Below, piece by piece: positions 1 to 8,181 of a stretch of 64,000 nucleotides of DNA. Position 1 is the first letter of the stretch, and each line of letters begins with the position of its first letter. The translations under genes were made by a program, and so were the position numbers. Source of the stretch: Bacillus zhangzhouensis (GTDB taxonomy: Bacteria; Bacillota; Bacilli; Bacillales; Bacillaceae); contig CP099514.1 of assembly GCA_025809375.1 (NCBI GenBank), forward strand, positions 2,965,528-3,029,527, read 5' to 3'. Below the pieces are notes generated by a model. It worked only from the letters and a program-made list of their open reading frames with translations, was not told where the DNA came from and made no database searches.

Positions 1-359
1 GCATCTTTCTCTATATTTCAGGCGGTCTGGCAATTCTTATTGGTTTTTGGCTTGTTCTTCCTGCAGCCCTAGGCGTCTTCCTCATTATGATAGGAATCCA
101 TGTACAAAAATCTGTAAAAGCAGCTGAACACTTGATTCAGGCTCCTGATACTTCCTACGAAGAATTATTAGAACAATACGCTAAGATGATGAAAATGCAG
201 ACACTGTTTGCCATTTCAAGTTTTGCCGCAGTTATTCTTTCATTCATTGCCATCGTTTTGATGCTTATACTAGGCGGGTTAGCCTTCCTCCAAGAAGTTC
301 CTTATGATGTCCAGCAGTACGAAGGTGATTACGAACAAGAACTCGGTGACTTTTATTAA
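1..359 (+). CDS. Small membrane protein of unknown function, 5' end outside window
   Basis: The reading frame is open from the left edge, so only the C-terminal ~118 residues are visible. A hydrophobic stretch rich in I/L/G/F comes first, then a short charged linker (about 30 residues, with Lys and Glu), then a second long hydrophobic segment, and an acidic, tyrosine-rich tail. This looks like a small two- to four-pass membrane protein. It may belong to a DUF5362/DUF4064-like group, but I do not recognise it securely and assign no function. An intrinsic terminator follows directly, so it ends its own transcript. Confidence 0.6.
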   Translation, partial: IFLYISGGLAILIGFWLVLPAALGVFLIMIGIHVQKSVKAAEHLIQAPDTSYEELLEQYAKMMKMQTLFAISSFAAVILSFIAIVLMLILGGLAFLQEVPYDVQQYEGDYEQELGDFY

Positions 360-365
360 TGGAGA

Positions 366-403
366 GGGGTATCAATGGACGTTCGATACCCCTTTTGTTT
401 TTA
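366..403 (+). terminator. Intrinsic terminator after the first membrane-protein gene
   Basis: GGGGTATC at 366-373 pairs with GATACCCC at 385-392, followed by a T-rich run. It lies 7 nt after the stop codon. Confidence 0.85.
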
Positions 404-431
404 TCATTTGGCTTGAATCATGCTCCTATGC

Positions 432-480
432 TTGACATTCACTCCTGTTCATTTTAAAATACAAATCGTAACTATTACGA
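432..480 (+). promoter_or_regulatory. SigA promoter with Zur box upstream of the L33 paralogue
   Basis: A -35 TTGACA at 432-437 and a -10 TAAAAT at 455-460 are separated by 17 nt. TCGTAACTATTACGA at 466-480 fits the Bacillus Zur box (TCGTAATNATTACGA) with one change and covers the expected transcription start. Seen: the motifs. Known: Zur represses zinc-starvation genes in Bacillus when zinc is plentiful. Inferred: the L33 paralogue, and by readthrough the downstream genes, are de-repressed when zinc is scarce. Confidence 0.85.
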
Positions 481-503
481 ATTAAGAGAGGAGCCTATTA
501 CTT

Positions 504-653
504 ATGCGCGTGAAAATTACGCTTGCCTGTACTGAAACAGGTGATAGAAACTACATCACAACAAAAAATAAAAGAACGAATCCTGACCGATTGGAGTTAA
601 AAAAATATTCTCCTCGATTAAAGAAATATACCCTTCATAGAGAAACAAAATAA
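504..653 (+). CDS. rpmG: 50S ribosomal protein L33, zinc-independent (C-minus) paralogue
   Basis: This 49-residue protein begins [20 protein letters not shown] and ends [11 protein letters not shown], the full length of bacterial L33. Zinc-binding L33 has two CxxC pairs; only one of these four cysteines remains (Cys9), so this is the C-minus form that needs no zinc. Swapping C-plus ribosomal proteins for C-minus paralogues is a known zinc-sparing response. A Zur-box promoter lies just upstream and the zinc GTPase gene follows. The ATG has an AGAGAGGAG ribosome site 10 nt before it. In B. subtilis the nearest counterpart is rpmGC. Confidence 0.9.
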   Translation: MRVKITLACTETGDRNYITTKNKRTNPDRLELKKYSPRLKKYTLHRETK

Positions 654-669
654 ATTTTTAGATTATAAA

Positions 670-684
670 TCGTAATTATTACTT
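670..684 (+). promoter_or_regulatory. Second Zur box, upstream of the zinc GTPase
   Basis: TCGTAATTATTACTT matches the first 12 bases of the Zur consensus exactly and loses only the terminal CGA. It sits between rpmG and the CobW-like gene, after an AT-rich TATAAA (664-669) but without a clear -35. It may repress an internal promoter or act as a roadblock within the rpmG transcript. B. subtilis yciC also has two Zur boxes. Confidence 0.75.
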
Positions 685-706
685 TTTAAGTGAGGCGGAT
701 AACAAA

Positions 707-739
707 ATGACCGATTTCAAAAAGGACAAAAACAAATGA
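707..739 (+). CDS. Putative 10-codon leader peptide overlapping the zinc GTPase start
   Basis: A short frame encodes [10 protein letters not shown], preceded by a strong ribosome site GAGGCGG (692-698). Its TGA overlaps the ATG of the next gene (ATGA at 736-739). The long gene has only a weak AAGGAC site of its own, so translation may be coupled through this leader. Lysine and aspartate make up most of it. No database family applies; expression is unproven. Confidence 0.45.
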   Translation: MTDFKKDKNK

Positions 740-1965
740 ATACACGTATACCTGTTACAGTATTAAGCGGCTTTTTAGGAGCAGGAAAAACAACGGTATT
801 AAATCATGTACTTCAAAATCGCAAAGGATTAAAAGTCGCTGTGATTGTCAATGACATGAGCGAAATTAATATTGATGCAGAATTAGTCAAACAAGGCGGA
901 GAGCTTTCTCGATCACATGAGAAACTAGTTGAATTATCTAACGGTTGTATTTGCTGCACATTGAGAGAAGACTTGTTAATCGAAGTAGAACGCCTTTGTA
1001 AGGCGGGTAATATCGATTATATTGTCATTGAATCAACCGGTATTAGTGAACCAATTCCCATCGCTCAAACGTTTTCTTATATTGATGAAGAAATGGGCAT
1101 AGATCTGACCCGCTTTTGCCGTCTAGATACGATGGTCACAGTAGTAGATGCAAATCGTTTCTGGACTGATTTCCAGTCAGGAGAGAGTTTATTAGATCGT
1201 AAAGAAGCGGTTTCTGATGACGATGAACGAGAAATTTCAGATTTACTCATTGATCAAATTGAATTTTGTGACGTGCTCATTATCAATAAATGTGATCTAG
1301 TATCACCCACAGAATTAGGTCGACTTGAGCATGTGCTGAACAAACTACAACCAGAAGCATCTATCATCAGAACCTCAAAAGGTAAAGTACAGCCAGATGA
1401 CATTTTGAATACTGGTTTATTCGACTTTGAAAAATCAAGTGCTTCTGCTGGATGGATCAAAGAGATCAACGCAGGACATGCTGAGCATACGCCGGAAACA
1501 GAGGAATACCAAATTTCGTCCTTTGTTTACGAAAGAAGACTCCCTTTTCATACCGGCAGGCTGAATAATTGGTTAGATCAAATGCCCGAGCAGATCGTTC
1601 GTGCAAAAGGTTTTACTTGGCTTGCCACACATCATGATTTAACCATTTTAATTTCACAAGCTGGGAAATCTGTTGCGATTGAACCAATTGCATACTGGAT
1701 TGCTGCTTTGCCCGAACAAGAAAAAGCACGGATATTAAATCAGGAACCAGAGCTTCTAGATGAGTGGGACGCAGAGTTTGGTGATCGCCATACAAAACTT
1801 GTGTTTATCGGTGTGGATTTGCCTAAAGCAGAAATTATTCGCACTCTTGATCAATGCTTGCTCACACCTGAGGAATTTGATCAAGATTGGACTACGTTTG
1901 AAGACCCCTTTCAATGGAACATACAAAATGAAACGAGGAGGGTTTTAAATGGCAAAGAAATCTAA
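736..1965 (+). CDS. zagA: CobW/YciC-type zinc metallochaperone GTPase
   Basis: This 409-residue protein belongs to the COG0523 family of metal-insertion GTPases. Visible motifs are the P-loop GFLGAGKTT (residues 12-20), the metal-binding CICC (about 72-75), a switch region with ESTGISEP, and the guanine-specificity motif NKCD near residue 184. The C-terminal half holds the CobW_C domain. Length and Zur boxes match B. subtilis YciC (ZagA), which supplies zinc to client enzymes such as the folate enzyme FolEA during zinc limitation. Its end overlaps rpsN2 by 17 nt. Inferred: an operon with the flanking zinc-free ribosomal proteins. Another COG0523 subgroup is possible but less likely given this context. 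Confidence 0.85.
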   Translation: MNTRIPVTVLSGFLGAGKTTVLNHVLQNRKGLKVAVIVNDMSEINIDAELVKQGGELSRSHEKLVELSNGCICCTLREDLLIEVERLCKAGNIDYIVIESTGISEPIPIAQTFSYIDEEMGIDLTRFCRLDTMVTVVDANRFWTDFQSGESLLDRKEAVSDDDEREISDLLIDQIEFCDVLIINKCDLVSPTELGRLEHVLNKLQPEASIIRTSKGKVQPDDILNTGLFDFEKSSASAGWIKEINAGHAEHTPETEEYQISSFVYERRLPFHTGRLNNWLDQMPEQIVRAKGFTWLATHHDLTILISQAGKSVAIEPIAYWIAALPEQEKARILNQEPELLDEWDAEFGDRHTKLVFIGVDLPKAEIIRTLDQCLLTPEEFDQDWTTFEDPFQWNIQNETRRVLNGKEI

Positions 1966-2218
1966 GATTGCTAAAGAAAAAAAACGACAGCAACTTGTAT
2001 TGAAATATGCAAAATTAAGGAAAGAGTTAAAAGAAAAAGGTGACTATGAAGCTATACGGAAATTACCTAGAGACTCTTCCCCTACCCGCTTAAAAAACCG
2101 CTGTGAATTAACGGGCCGTCCCAGAGGTTATTTACGAAAATTCAAAATGTCTAGGATTGCTTTTCGTGAGCTTGCTTATAAGGGTCATATCCCCGGAGTG
2201 AAAAAATCAAGCTGGTAA
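1949..2218 (+). CDS. rpsN2: 30S ribosomal protein S14, zinc-independent paralogue
   Basis: This is an 89-residue S14 with a long N-terminal arm ([20 protein letters not shown]) and the conserved C-terminal [20 protein letters not shown]. The zinc form found in the S10 operon is about 61 residues with two CxxC pairs; this one has a single cysteine and cannot form that site. It corresponds to B. subtilis YhzA (RpsNB), a Zur-regulated S14 that allows ribosome assembly without zinc. It overlaps the GTPase gene by 17 nt and has its own GAGGAGG ribosome site, so translation is probably coupled. A terminator about 110 nt downstream closes the cluster. Confidence 0.93.
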   Translation: MAKKSKIAKEKKRQQLVLKYAKLRKELKEKGDYEAIRKLPRDSSPTRLKNRCELTGRPRGYLRKFKMSRIAFRELAYKGHIPGVKKSSW

Positions 2219-2327
2219 AGAATGATTTGATCTTATCACAGCACTCGTAAGAGTAAAGCCGCACACAATGATGAAAAATGTATTTTCCAATCTTATTCTC
2301 ATTTTTTGAGGTGCAAAATAGCAATTT

Positions 2328-2357
2328 AAAAACCAGCAGAAATTCTGCTGGTTTTTT
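2328..2357 (+). terminator. Intrinsic terminator closing the zinc-starvation cluster
   Basis: AAAACCAGCAG pairs with CTGCTGGTTTT across an AAATT loop and is followed by a T run. The ~110 nt between rpsN2 and this hairpin hold nothing else recognisable. Confidence 0.85.
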
Positions 2358-2471
2358 AGAATGACTGAGTTCATAAGATAAAATGACCTGTCTTCAAAAA
2401 AGGATTTTCAACCTCGATTATGACATTTTCTCTTCTTTTCAAAAATACATGATCATGATACTGTGTTGTCA

Positions 2472-3479
2472 TTACCCACCGATGTATGACATCTCAACCT
2501 TTTTCTGGCCTTTTTTCTGCTCTCTCTCAGCTGAATATTGATCATGTCTATTCGACCATAATTCCTTTAACATGTTCGTTAACTCTTCATTATCTTTTGT
2601 CGTACGAATCATCCGTTTCAGATCAAAACCCGATGATGCAAACAAACATGTAAACAATTCCCCGCGTGCAGATAGCCTTGCTCTGTTACATGTTCCACAG
2701 AAAGCATCTGAAACGGAAGAAATAATGCCTATCTCTCCTGAACCATCTTTGTAAAAAAATCGGTTGGCTACTTCACCTGCATATTGAGGAGGTTCTGGTT
2801 TGATGGGATATGTTGAATCAATTAATTCAATGATTTCTTTCTTTGTCATGACATGTTCTAGATTCCATTTATTCGTATTACCGACATCCATAAACTCGAT
2901 AAATCTAAGAACATGTCCTTCTTTTTTAAAGTAAGCTGCCATTGGTAAGACATCCTGATCATTCACACCTTTTTGAACAACCATATTCATCTTAATAGCA
3001 AGTCCAGCCTTTTTTGCAGCCTCAATGCCATCAAACACTTTTTGGATAGAAATATGCCTTCCGTTCATTTGCTTAAAACGGTCGGGATTTAATGAATCTA
3101 AACTAATGGTGACTCTATTAAGACCAGCTCTCTTTAACTGATCAGCATATAAAGGTAAAAGCGTTCCATTAGTTGTCATCGCAATGTCTTCAATCCCTGG
3201 AACTTTTGCGAGCTTTTCTATTAAGACAGGCAAATCCTTCCGCATTAAAGGTTCCCCGCCTGTGATGCGTATTTTTACCACACCTAGGTTTCTTACAAAA
3301 AGGCTAGCAAGTCGTTCAATTTCTTCGAAACTAAGCAGTTCTTCTTTTTTCAAGAAAGGATAATCTGGTCCAAAAACTTCAGCAGGCATACAGTACGTAC
3401 ATCTAAAGTTACAGCGATCAGTTACTGATATTCTTAAATCGCGCAATGGTCGTTGTCTTTTATCTAAAATACTGACCAT
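2472..3479 (-). CDS. moaA: GTP 3',8-cyclase MoaA (molybdenum cofactor biosynthesis)
   Basis: This radical-SAM enzyme converts GTP to 3',8-cyclo-GTP, the first step of molybdopterin synthesis. The N-terminal cluster motif is CNFRCTYC (about residues 20-27), followed by the GGEPL SAM-binding motif. The second iron-sulphur site is in the C-terminal region at [10 protein letters not shown] and LFTCLF. I chose the ATG at 3479 (335 residues) because AGGAGG lies just upstream; a longer frame runs into fdhD. It sits 10 nt after fdhD, so the two are co-transcribed. Both make or sulphurate cofactor for molybdoenzymes such as the oxidoreductase at 5029. The B. subtilis counterpart is also called narA. 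Confidence 0.95.
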   Translation of the reverse strand: MVSILDKRQRPLRDLRISVTDRCNFRCTYCMPAEVFGPDYPFLKKEELLSFEEIERLASLFVRNLGVVKIRITGGEPLMRKDLPVLIEKLAKVPGIEDIAMTTNGTLLPLYADQLKRAGLNRVTISLDSLNPDRFKQMNGRHISIQKVFDGIEAAKKAGLAIKMNMVVQKGVNDQDVLPMAAYFKKEGHVLRFIEFMDVGNTNKWNLEHVMTKKEIIELIDSTYPIKPEPPQYAGEVANRFFYKDGSGEIGIISSVSDAFCGTCNRARLSARGELFTCLFASSGFDLKRMIRTTKDNEELTNMLKELWSNRHDQYSAEREQKKGQKKVEMSYIGG

Positions 3480-3489
3480 ACTTTGCCTC

Positions 3490-4278
3490 CTATTCTGTAA
3501 TACGCTGAGGATGAGTGTAAATATTAAAGGATTTTCCCCTGACGAATCCAACTGTCGTAATCTTTAATTCTTCTGCCATTTTAAGCGCTAGCTCAGTAGG
3601 TGCTGATTTTGAAATAACGATAGACACTCCTAGTTTTGCTGCCTTCAATAGAACTTCTGACGATATCCGGCCGCTAAACACAAGGATTTTATCTCTAATA
3701 GGGATTCGCTGGAGTAAACAATATCCATAAATTTTATCTAAAGCATTATGTCTTCCTATATCAGTTCTAGTGATGAATAGGTTCTCTGTGTCACACAGTC
3801 CAGCATTATGCACTCCACCAGTATGTTGAAATAATTGGCTTTCTTCTTGCAAACACTTCATGAGATGCATACAGGTTTCAGCAGAAATACTGATTCGATC
3901 AATGGCTGTTTTTGCCGTCTTCACATCTTGAAGAAAATAAAAGTATCTTCCTTTCCCGCAGCATGAACCAATCACTCGTTTTGTATAATCTGATGAACGA
4001 AATTCACTTGAGTGTACTAAATCAACATAGGTAAAACCCATACTTTCATCTATTGTAAACCTTTTAATCTCATTTTCAAATCGAATGACCCCTTCTGAAG
4101 CCAAAAAGCCGATAACCAATTCTTTCAGGTGCTCTGGTGAACAAACAAGTGTCACAAACTCTTCTCCATTCACCATCACAGTTAAAGGAAATTCTTCTAC
4201 AATTTCATCAGTTTTGCAGGTAAACTGGCCTTCACAGTAATGGTGTATGACTCGTTTCTTTTTAACAGAAGGATTCAT
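3490..4278 (-). CDS. fdhD: FdhD, sulphurtransferase for formate dehydrogenase
   Basis: This 262-residue FdhD/NarQ family protein is expected to carry sulphur to the molybdenum cofactor of formate-dehydrogenase-type enzymes. Features are the central GSCCGKG segment (Cys106-Cys107), then [11 protein letters not shown] and the [13 protein letters not shown] motif diagnostic of the family. In E. coli FdhD the active cysteines are spaced CxxC; here two adjacent cysteines occupy that loop. It is first in a two-gene unit with moaA and points away from the transporter remnant and the FdhF-like gene. In B. subtilis it was named narQ. Confidence 0.93.
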   Translation of the reverse strand: MNPSVKKKRVIHHYCEGQFTCKTDEIVEEFPLTVMVNGEEFVTLVCSPEHLKELVIGFLASEGVIRFENEIKRFTIDESMGFTYVDLVHSSEFRSSDYTKRVIGSCCGKGRYFYFLQDVKTAKTAIDRISISAETCMHLMKCLQEESQLFQHTGGVHNAGLCDTENLFITRTDIGRHNALDKIYGYCLLQRIPIRDKILVFSGRISSEVLLKAAKLGVSIVISKSAPTELALKMAEELKITTVGFVRGKSFNIYTHPQRITE

Positions 4279-4411
4279 TGTATGATCTTCCTTTCAATGC
4301 AAATTTAGTTATATGATCCAATCAAATTGTGATATTATTTTAAAAAGTCATAAAAATGTAACATATTTCTATCTTATCAAACTTCTTGATTCCTTTATAT
4401 GGGGGAACTAA

Positions 4412-4957
4412 ATGAACAATTCGAAGAAAAATCGCTAGCTCATTGCAACAAGTGCTGTAGGATTCATTTATCTATTGGGTCTGTTTATGCTTGGAGTGTT
4501 TTACAATTCCTTTACATGAAGCTTTTCAGTGGTCATAAACAGAAATAAGTCTCACATTCAGTATTGCTATTTTATTTTTAGGTTTATCGGCTGCTTCATG
4601 GGACATTTCGTTGAAAGGTATGGTCCAAAGGCATCGGGGCTCTTCTCAGCTATTTTCTTCAGCACCGGAATGACTGGGTCTGGATTCGCTGTCCACATGT
4701 CTTCACTGCCTCTCCTCTATTTATTTTATGGTGTACTCGCTGGAATAGGTTTAGGCATAGGCTATATTGCACCTGTATCAACTCTAGTCAAATGGTTTCC
4801 GGATCGAAGAGGGCTTGCAACCGGCTTAGCCATTATGGTATTCTCTGGCTTATTTTTCATTGCTTTTATCATATCACTTCTCATTCGAAAAGATATTCAG
4901 CAGCTAAGAAAAAAAACTATCTGCTGCTTCCTCTGTCTCAGCACAACCTTAATTTGA
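4412..4957 (+). pseudogene. Degraded oxalate/formate antiporter-type MFS transporter
   Basis: The ATG at 4412 opens MNNSKKNR, then a TAG. After a one-base frame change the next piece reads IHLSIGSVYAWSV, the typical first helix of OFA-family permeases. A third frame (about 4570-4850) carries [27 protein letters not shown] and [13 protein letters not shown], helices 3-5 of the same family. The frame then jumps to a short C-terminal tail, so the middle and most of the second half are deleted. About 140 of the usual ~400 residues remain. It lies directly upstream of the FdhF-like gene and probably once served formate or oxalate transport. Confidence 0.85.
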
Positions 4958-5028
4958 CAGATTCACAATCTAAAGGTAATTTTTAGATATGAAAACGCTT
5001 GACAAAGTAACAGGAGGGTGATGAATTC

Positions 5029-7377
5029 ATGGGGAAAACAAAACATAAGGGGCCTGTTAAACTCAATAAAAAACCCTCACCAAAGCTATGGGCCTCTTTT
5101 GCACCAATGGGGCTTGGCAAAGTGAAACCGAAACACATTCGGGATACGATGAAAGTGGCATGGGAGAACAAAGATAACCTTCCCTACGCGTACCGTATTT
5201 TAACGCAGGGCGTTTGTGACGGCTGTGCCCTTGGTGTCTCAGGACTGTATGATCAAACGCTCGCAGGACCTCATATATGCACTACAAGACTAAATGTCCT
5301 TCGTCTTAACACAATGCCAGCTATTGATCCAAAATGGTTTGAAGATATTCATCAGCTAAAGCAAATGGACAGCACCTCACTTCGCAAGCTTGGGCGAATT
5401 CCTTATCCATTGATCCGAAAAAAAGGTGACAATGCCTTTACACGTATTTCTTGGGATGATGCACTAGATCAAATCGCAGCTAAAATCCAATCAATTGATA
5501 AACGGCAGCTTGCTTTCTATTTAACCGCCAGAGGAATTACAAATGAAGTTTATTATACGGCTGCAAAGGCAGCTCGATTTATAGGGACGAATCATATTGA
5601 TAATGCTTCTCGCATTTGCCATTCACCAAGTAAAACCGCTCTTAAACGGTCCCTTGGCATCGGTGCTTCCAGCTGTAATTACAGTGATTGGATTGGAACG
5701 GATGTATTAATTTTTTGGGGATCTGTCGCAGCAAACAATCAGCCTGTTTCCACTAAATATATGTACGCTGCTAAAAAGAAGGGAACAAAAATTATCGTCA
5801 TCAATCCGTATAAAGAGCCTGCTATGGAAAAGTACTGGATTCCTTCTATTCCAGAGAGTGCTTTATTCGGTACAAAAATGGCGGATGATTTTTACCAAGT
5901 CAATATAGGCGGAGATATTGCGTTTATGAACGGCGTCATTAAGCATTGGTTTGACATGGAGCAGCATACTCCCCATTCGGCTCTTGATCACGAATTTATT
6001 CAAAACCATACAACCGGCATACAGGATTTAAAGAAGCATGTCACACAGTTGAAGTGGAAGGACCTAGAAGCATCATCAGGTTTATCAAAAGAAAAAATGA
6101 AAGAATTTGCGACACTGCTTGCCAATGCTAATTCAGGCATTTTTATTTGGAGTATGGGCCTTACTCAGCACCGTTTTGCAACGGATAATATATCACAGGT
6201 TGCCAACCTTGCCATGCTGCGAGGATTCATTGGCAGAAAACATTGTGGTGTCATGCCAATTCGGGGGCATAGCGGCGTCCAAGGTTCCGGTGAAATGGGC
6301 GCTGATCCATTCGTTTTGCCGGGTAGTGATTTTGATGAAGAGAATATTGAAAGAATCGAACATATATGGGGATTTGACATTCCTAAATGGCATGGTGACA
6401 CCATTGGGCAATCCTTTGAGAAGATGGCTCTCCCAAAAGATCATCCACAAAAACTCAAAATGCTGTTTACGAGTGGCGGAAACTTTTTAGAAACGATGCC
6501 AAATCCAGAAGCGATCGAAAAAGCATTATCTGAACTTGAAATCCGTGTCCACCAAGATATCATTTTGAATACCTCTACGTTGGCAGACGCTGAAGAGGCG
6601 GTGATTGTGCTACCTGCTATGACAAGATATGAACAACCAGGAGGAGGCACATCAACCAGTACGGAACGCATGGTATATTTCAGTCCAGAAATTGAAGGAC
6701 CTCGTATTGAGGAAGCCAGAGCAGAATGGGACATTTATGTTGATCTTGCGAAAAGGGTCCGGCCAGAAGATGCCGAACTGATTCATTTTGAAACAGCTGA
6801 AGACATCCGTCGTGAGATTGCCATCGCCAATCGAAACTATGATGGTATCCAGCATTTACGTCGTAAAGGAGACGTTTTTCAATGGGGAGGCGCTTGGCTC
6901 TGTGAAAATGGCATATGTCCAACACCGGACGGCAAGGGACATCTTCTTCCTGCCCAGCTGCCTCAATATCGAAAAACCGAGGGACATTTTAATATCACGA
7001 CAAGAAGAGGAAAACAATTCAACTCCATGATCTACAGCGAAAAGGATGCCTTTAATGGTGGAAAACGTCATTCTATCTTAATGAATGAAGAAGATGCAAA
7101 AGAACTTTACATCCAAGAAGGTGACCCAGTTGTTCTCTTTAATCAATATGGGTCCTATCAAGGAGTGGCTCAATTCGGAGAGTTGAGACGTGGCAATATC
7201 GCAGTTTATTGGCCTGAAGGAAACGTTTTAATTCCTAAAGGTGTATATGAGCGCTACTCACAGATTCCCGAGTATAATACGGCTGCCATATTAGAAAAAG
7301 CTGAAACCTTCCATGCAAGAAAGGATCAGCATTACGTGGAGAAACGAATTGATGAATTAGAAACGACTTTGAATTAA
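5029..7377 (+). CDS. FdhF/YdeP-type molybdopterin oxidoreductase
   Basis: This 782-residue protein has the molybdopterin-binding fold of the DMSO-reductase superfamily, in the FdhF/YdeP subgroup (formate-dehydrogenase alpha-like). Early residues hold GVCDGCALGV (about 62-71), then the likely molybdenum-ligand cysteine in NASRICHSPS near residue 200, and PIRGHSGVQGSGEMG. The C-terminal third holds the molydopterin-dinucleotide domain. There is no N-terminal ferredoxin extension, no twin-arginine signal and no partner subunit nearby, so it is probably cytosolic. FdhD and MoaA next door fit its cofactor need. The substrate is not settled: E. coli YdeP is linked to acid resistance, not proven formate oxidation. 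The ribosome site is GGAGGGTG, 11 nt before the ATG. Confidence 0.85.
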   Translation: MGKTKHKGPVKLNKKPSPKLWASFAPMGLGKVKPKHIRDTMKVAWENKDNLPYAYRILTQGVCDGCALGVSGLYDQTLAGPHICTTRLNVLRLNTMPAIDPKWFEDIHQLKQMDSTSLRKLGRIPYPLIRKKGDNAFTRISWDDALDQIAAKIQSIDKRQLAFYLTARGITNEVYYTAAKAARFIGTNHIDNASRICHSPSKTALKRSLGIGASSCNYSDWIGTDVLIFWGSVAANNQPVSTKYMYAAKKKGTKIIVINPYKEPAMEKYWIPSIPESALFGTKMADDFYQVNIGGDIAFMNGVIKHWFDMEQHTPHSALDHEFIQNHTTGIQDLKKHVTQLKWKDLEASSGLSKEKMKEFATLLANANSGIFIWSMGLTQHRFATDNISQVANLAMLRGFIGRKHCGVMPIRGHSGVQGSGEMGADPFVLPGSDFDEENIERIEHIWGFDIPKWHGDTIGQSFEKMALPKDHPQKLKMLFTSGGNFLETMPNPEAIEKALSELEIRVHQDIILNTSTLADAEEAVIVLPAMTRYEQPGGGTSTSTERMVYFSPEIEGPRIEEARAEWDIYVDLAKRVRPEDAELIHFETAEDIRREIAIANRNYDGIQHLRRKGDVFQWGGAWLCENGICPTPDGKGHLLPAQLPQYRKTEGHFNITTRRGKQFNSMIYSEKDAFNGGKRHSILMNEEDAKELYIQEGDPVVLFNQYGSYQGVAQFGELRRGNIAVYWPEGNVLIPKGVYERYSQIPEYNTAAILEKAETFHARKDQHYVEKRIDELETTLN

Positions 7378-7385
7378 TCGTCAAT

Positions 7386-7418
7386 TTAAAAACAGCTGGG
7401 GTTGTTTTCCCCAGCTGC
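7386..7418 (-). terminator. Intrinsic terminator of ywmD
   Basis: CAGCTGGGG (7393-7401) pairs with CCCCAGCTG (7409-7417). On the minus strand the hairpin is followed by TTTTTAAA. Confidence 0.85.
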
Positions 7419-7428
7419 CATTCACTCT

Positions 7429-8109
7429 CTACCGACCAAAAACGCCCGCTTCTTGTTGAAGGATGCGGTTCAATTCTTCGGCATTTGCAGCCGGTTGATA
7501 TTGTCCTCCACCTGCTTTTGCAACAGATTTTAGATTTTTTGCTTCTTTTTCATTCACGTCAAAGCCAATGATATTGACGATTGTATCTATTCCGTTTTCA
7601 TGTAATTCCTTTGCTGCTTGTGAAGGGCTTCCGCCACAAGTTTCTTCACCATCACTGACAACATAAACAATATTTTTCCCTTCAGCCTGATGATCTTCAA
7701 AATCTTGTTTCGTATCAGTTAATGCTTTTGCAAGTGGTGTCCAGCCAGTAGGCTTATACACATTCAGTGCTTGCTGAAATATTGATGGCTCATATGATCC
7801 AAATCCGTAAACGGCTTCAGAACTTGAACAAGAAACGGCTTTCCCTGCATTTTTATTGGTTCCTTCATGACCAAACACACGAAGCAGAACTTGTGTATCT
7901 TCTGATAAAATGCTCGCAAAGCTTTGAATAGACCGTTTGGCGATATCGATTTTCTTTTCACCTTCAACTGATTGTGCCATGCTACCGCTTAAATCGAGTA
8001 GTATCACCACATGAGCAGGCGGCTCCTGTTTTGTTACAGCATGAGCTGGTGATGAAAGAAGCAGGACAAGACTAGCCAAAATGGTTAATATGATATTTCT
8101 TTTCATCAA
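7429..8109 (-). CDS. ywmD: Secreted VWA-domain protein YwmD
   Basis: This 226-residue protein has a Sec signal peptide (KRNIILTILASLVLLL, cleavage near AHA at about residue 24) followed by one von Willebrand factor A domain. The metal-ion-dependent adhesion site is visible as DLSGSM (near residue 39), a conserved Thr in GWTPLAKAL, and VVSDGEETCGG. VWA domains bind divalent metal and protein ligands; no client is known here. It is a tandem paralogue of the next gene and matches B. subtilis ywmD by order (spoIID-ywmC-ywmD). The two cysteines (in VSCSSSE and ETCGG) recur in the paralogue and may form a disulphide. Confidence 0.88.
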   Translation of the reverse strand: MMKRNIILTILASLVLLLSSPAHAVTKQEPPAHVVILLDLSGSMAQSVEGEKKIDIAKRSIQSFASILSEDTQVLLRVFGHEGTNKNAGKAVSCSSSEAVYGFGSYEPSIFQQALNVYKPTGWTPLAKALTDTKQDFEDHQAEGKNIVYVVSDGEETCGGSPSQAAKELHENGIDTIVNIIGFDVNEKEAKNLKSVAKAGGGQYQPAANAEELNRILQQEAGVFGR

Positions 8110-8135
8110 TTAAAAACCTCCCTTTGTACAGAAAA

Positions 8136-8166
8136 AGAGAAACGAAAGCATAAATCAATCGTTTCC
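8136..8166 (-). terminator. Possible terminator between ywmC and ywmD
   Basis: GAAACGA and TCGTTTC form a 7-bp stem. On the minus strand it is followed by TCTTTTTCTG. Modest U-tract, so partial termination is likely. Confidence 0.5.
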
Positions 8167-8181
8167 CTTTTGTTCAGCAAG

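Noticed and set aside
4986..5002. Catabolite-response-like sequence TGAAAACGCTTGACA before the FdhF-like gene
   Set aside because: The left half fits but the right half is shifted by one base, so CcpA binding is doubtful.
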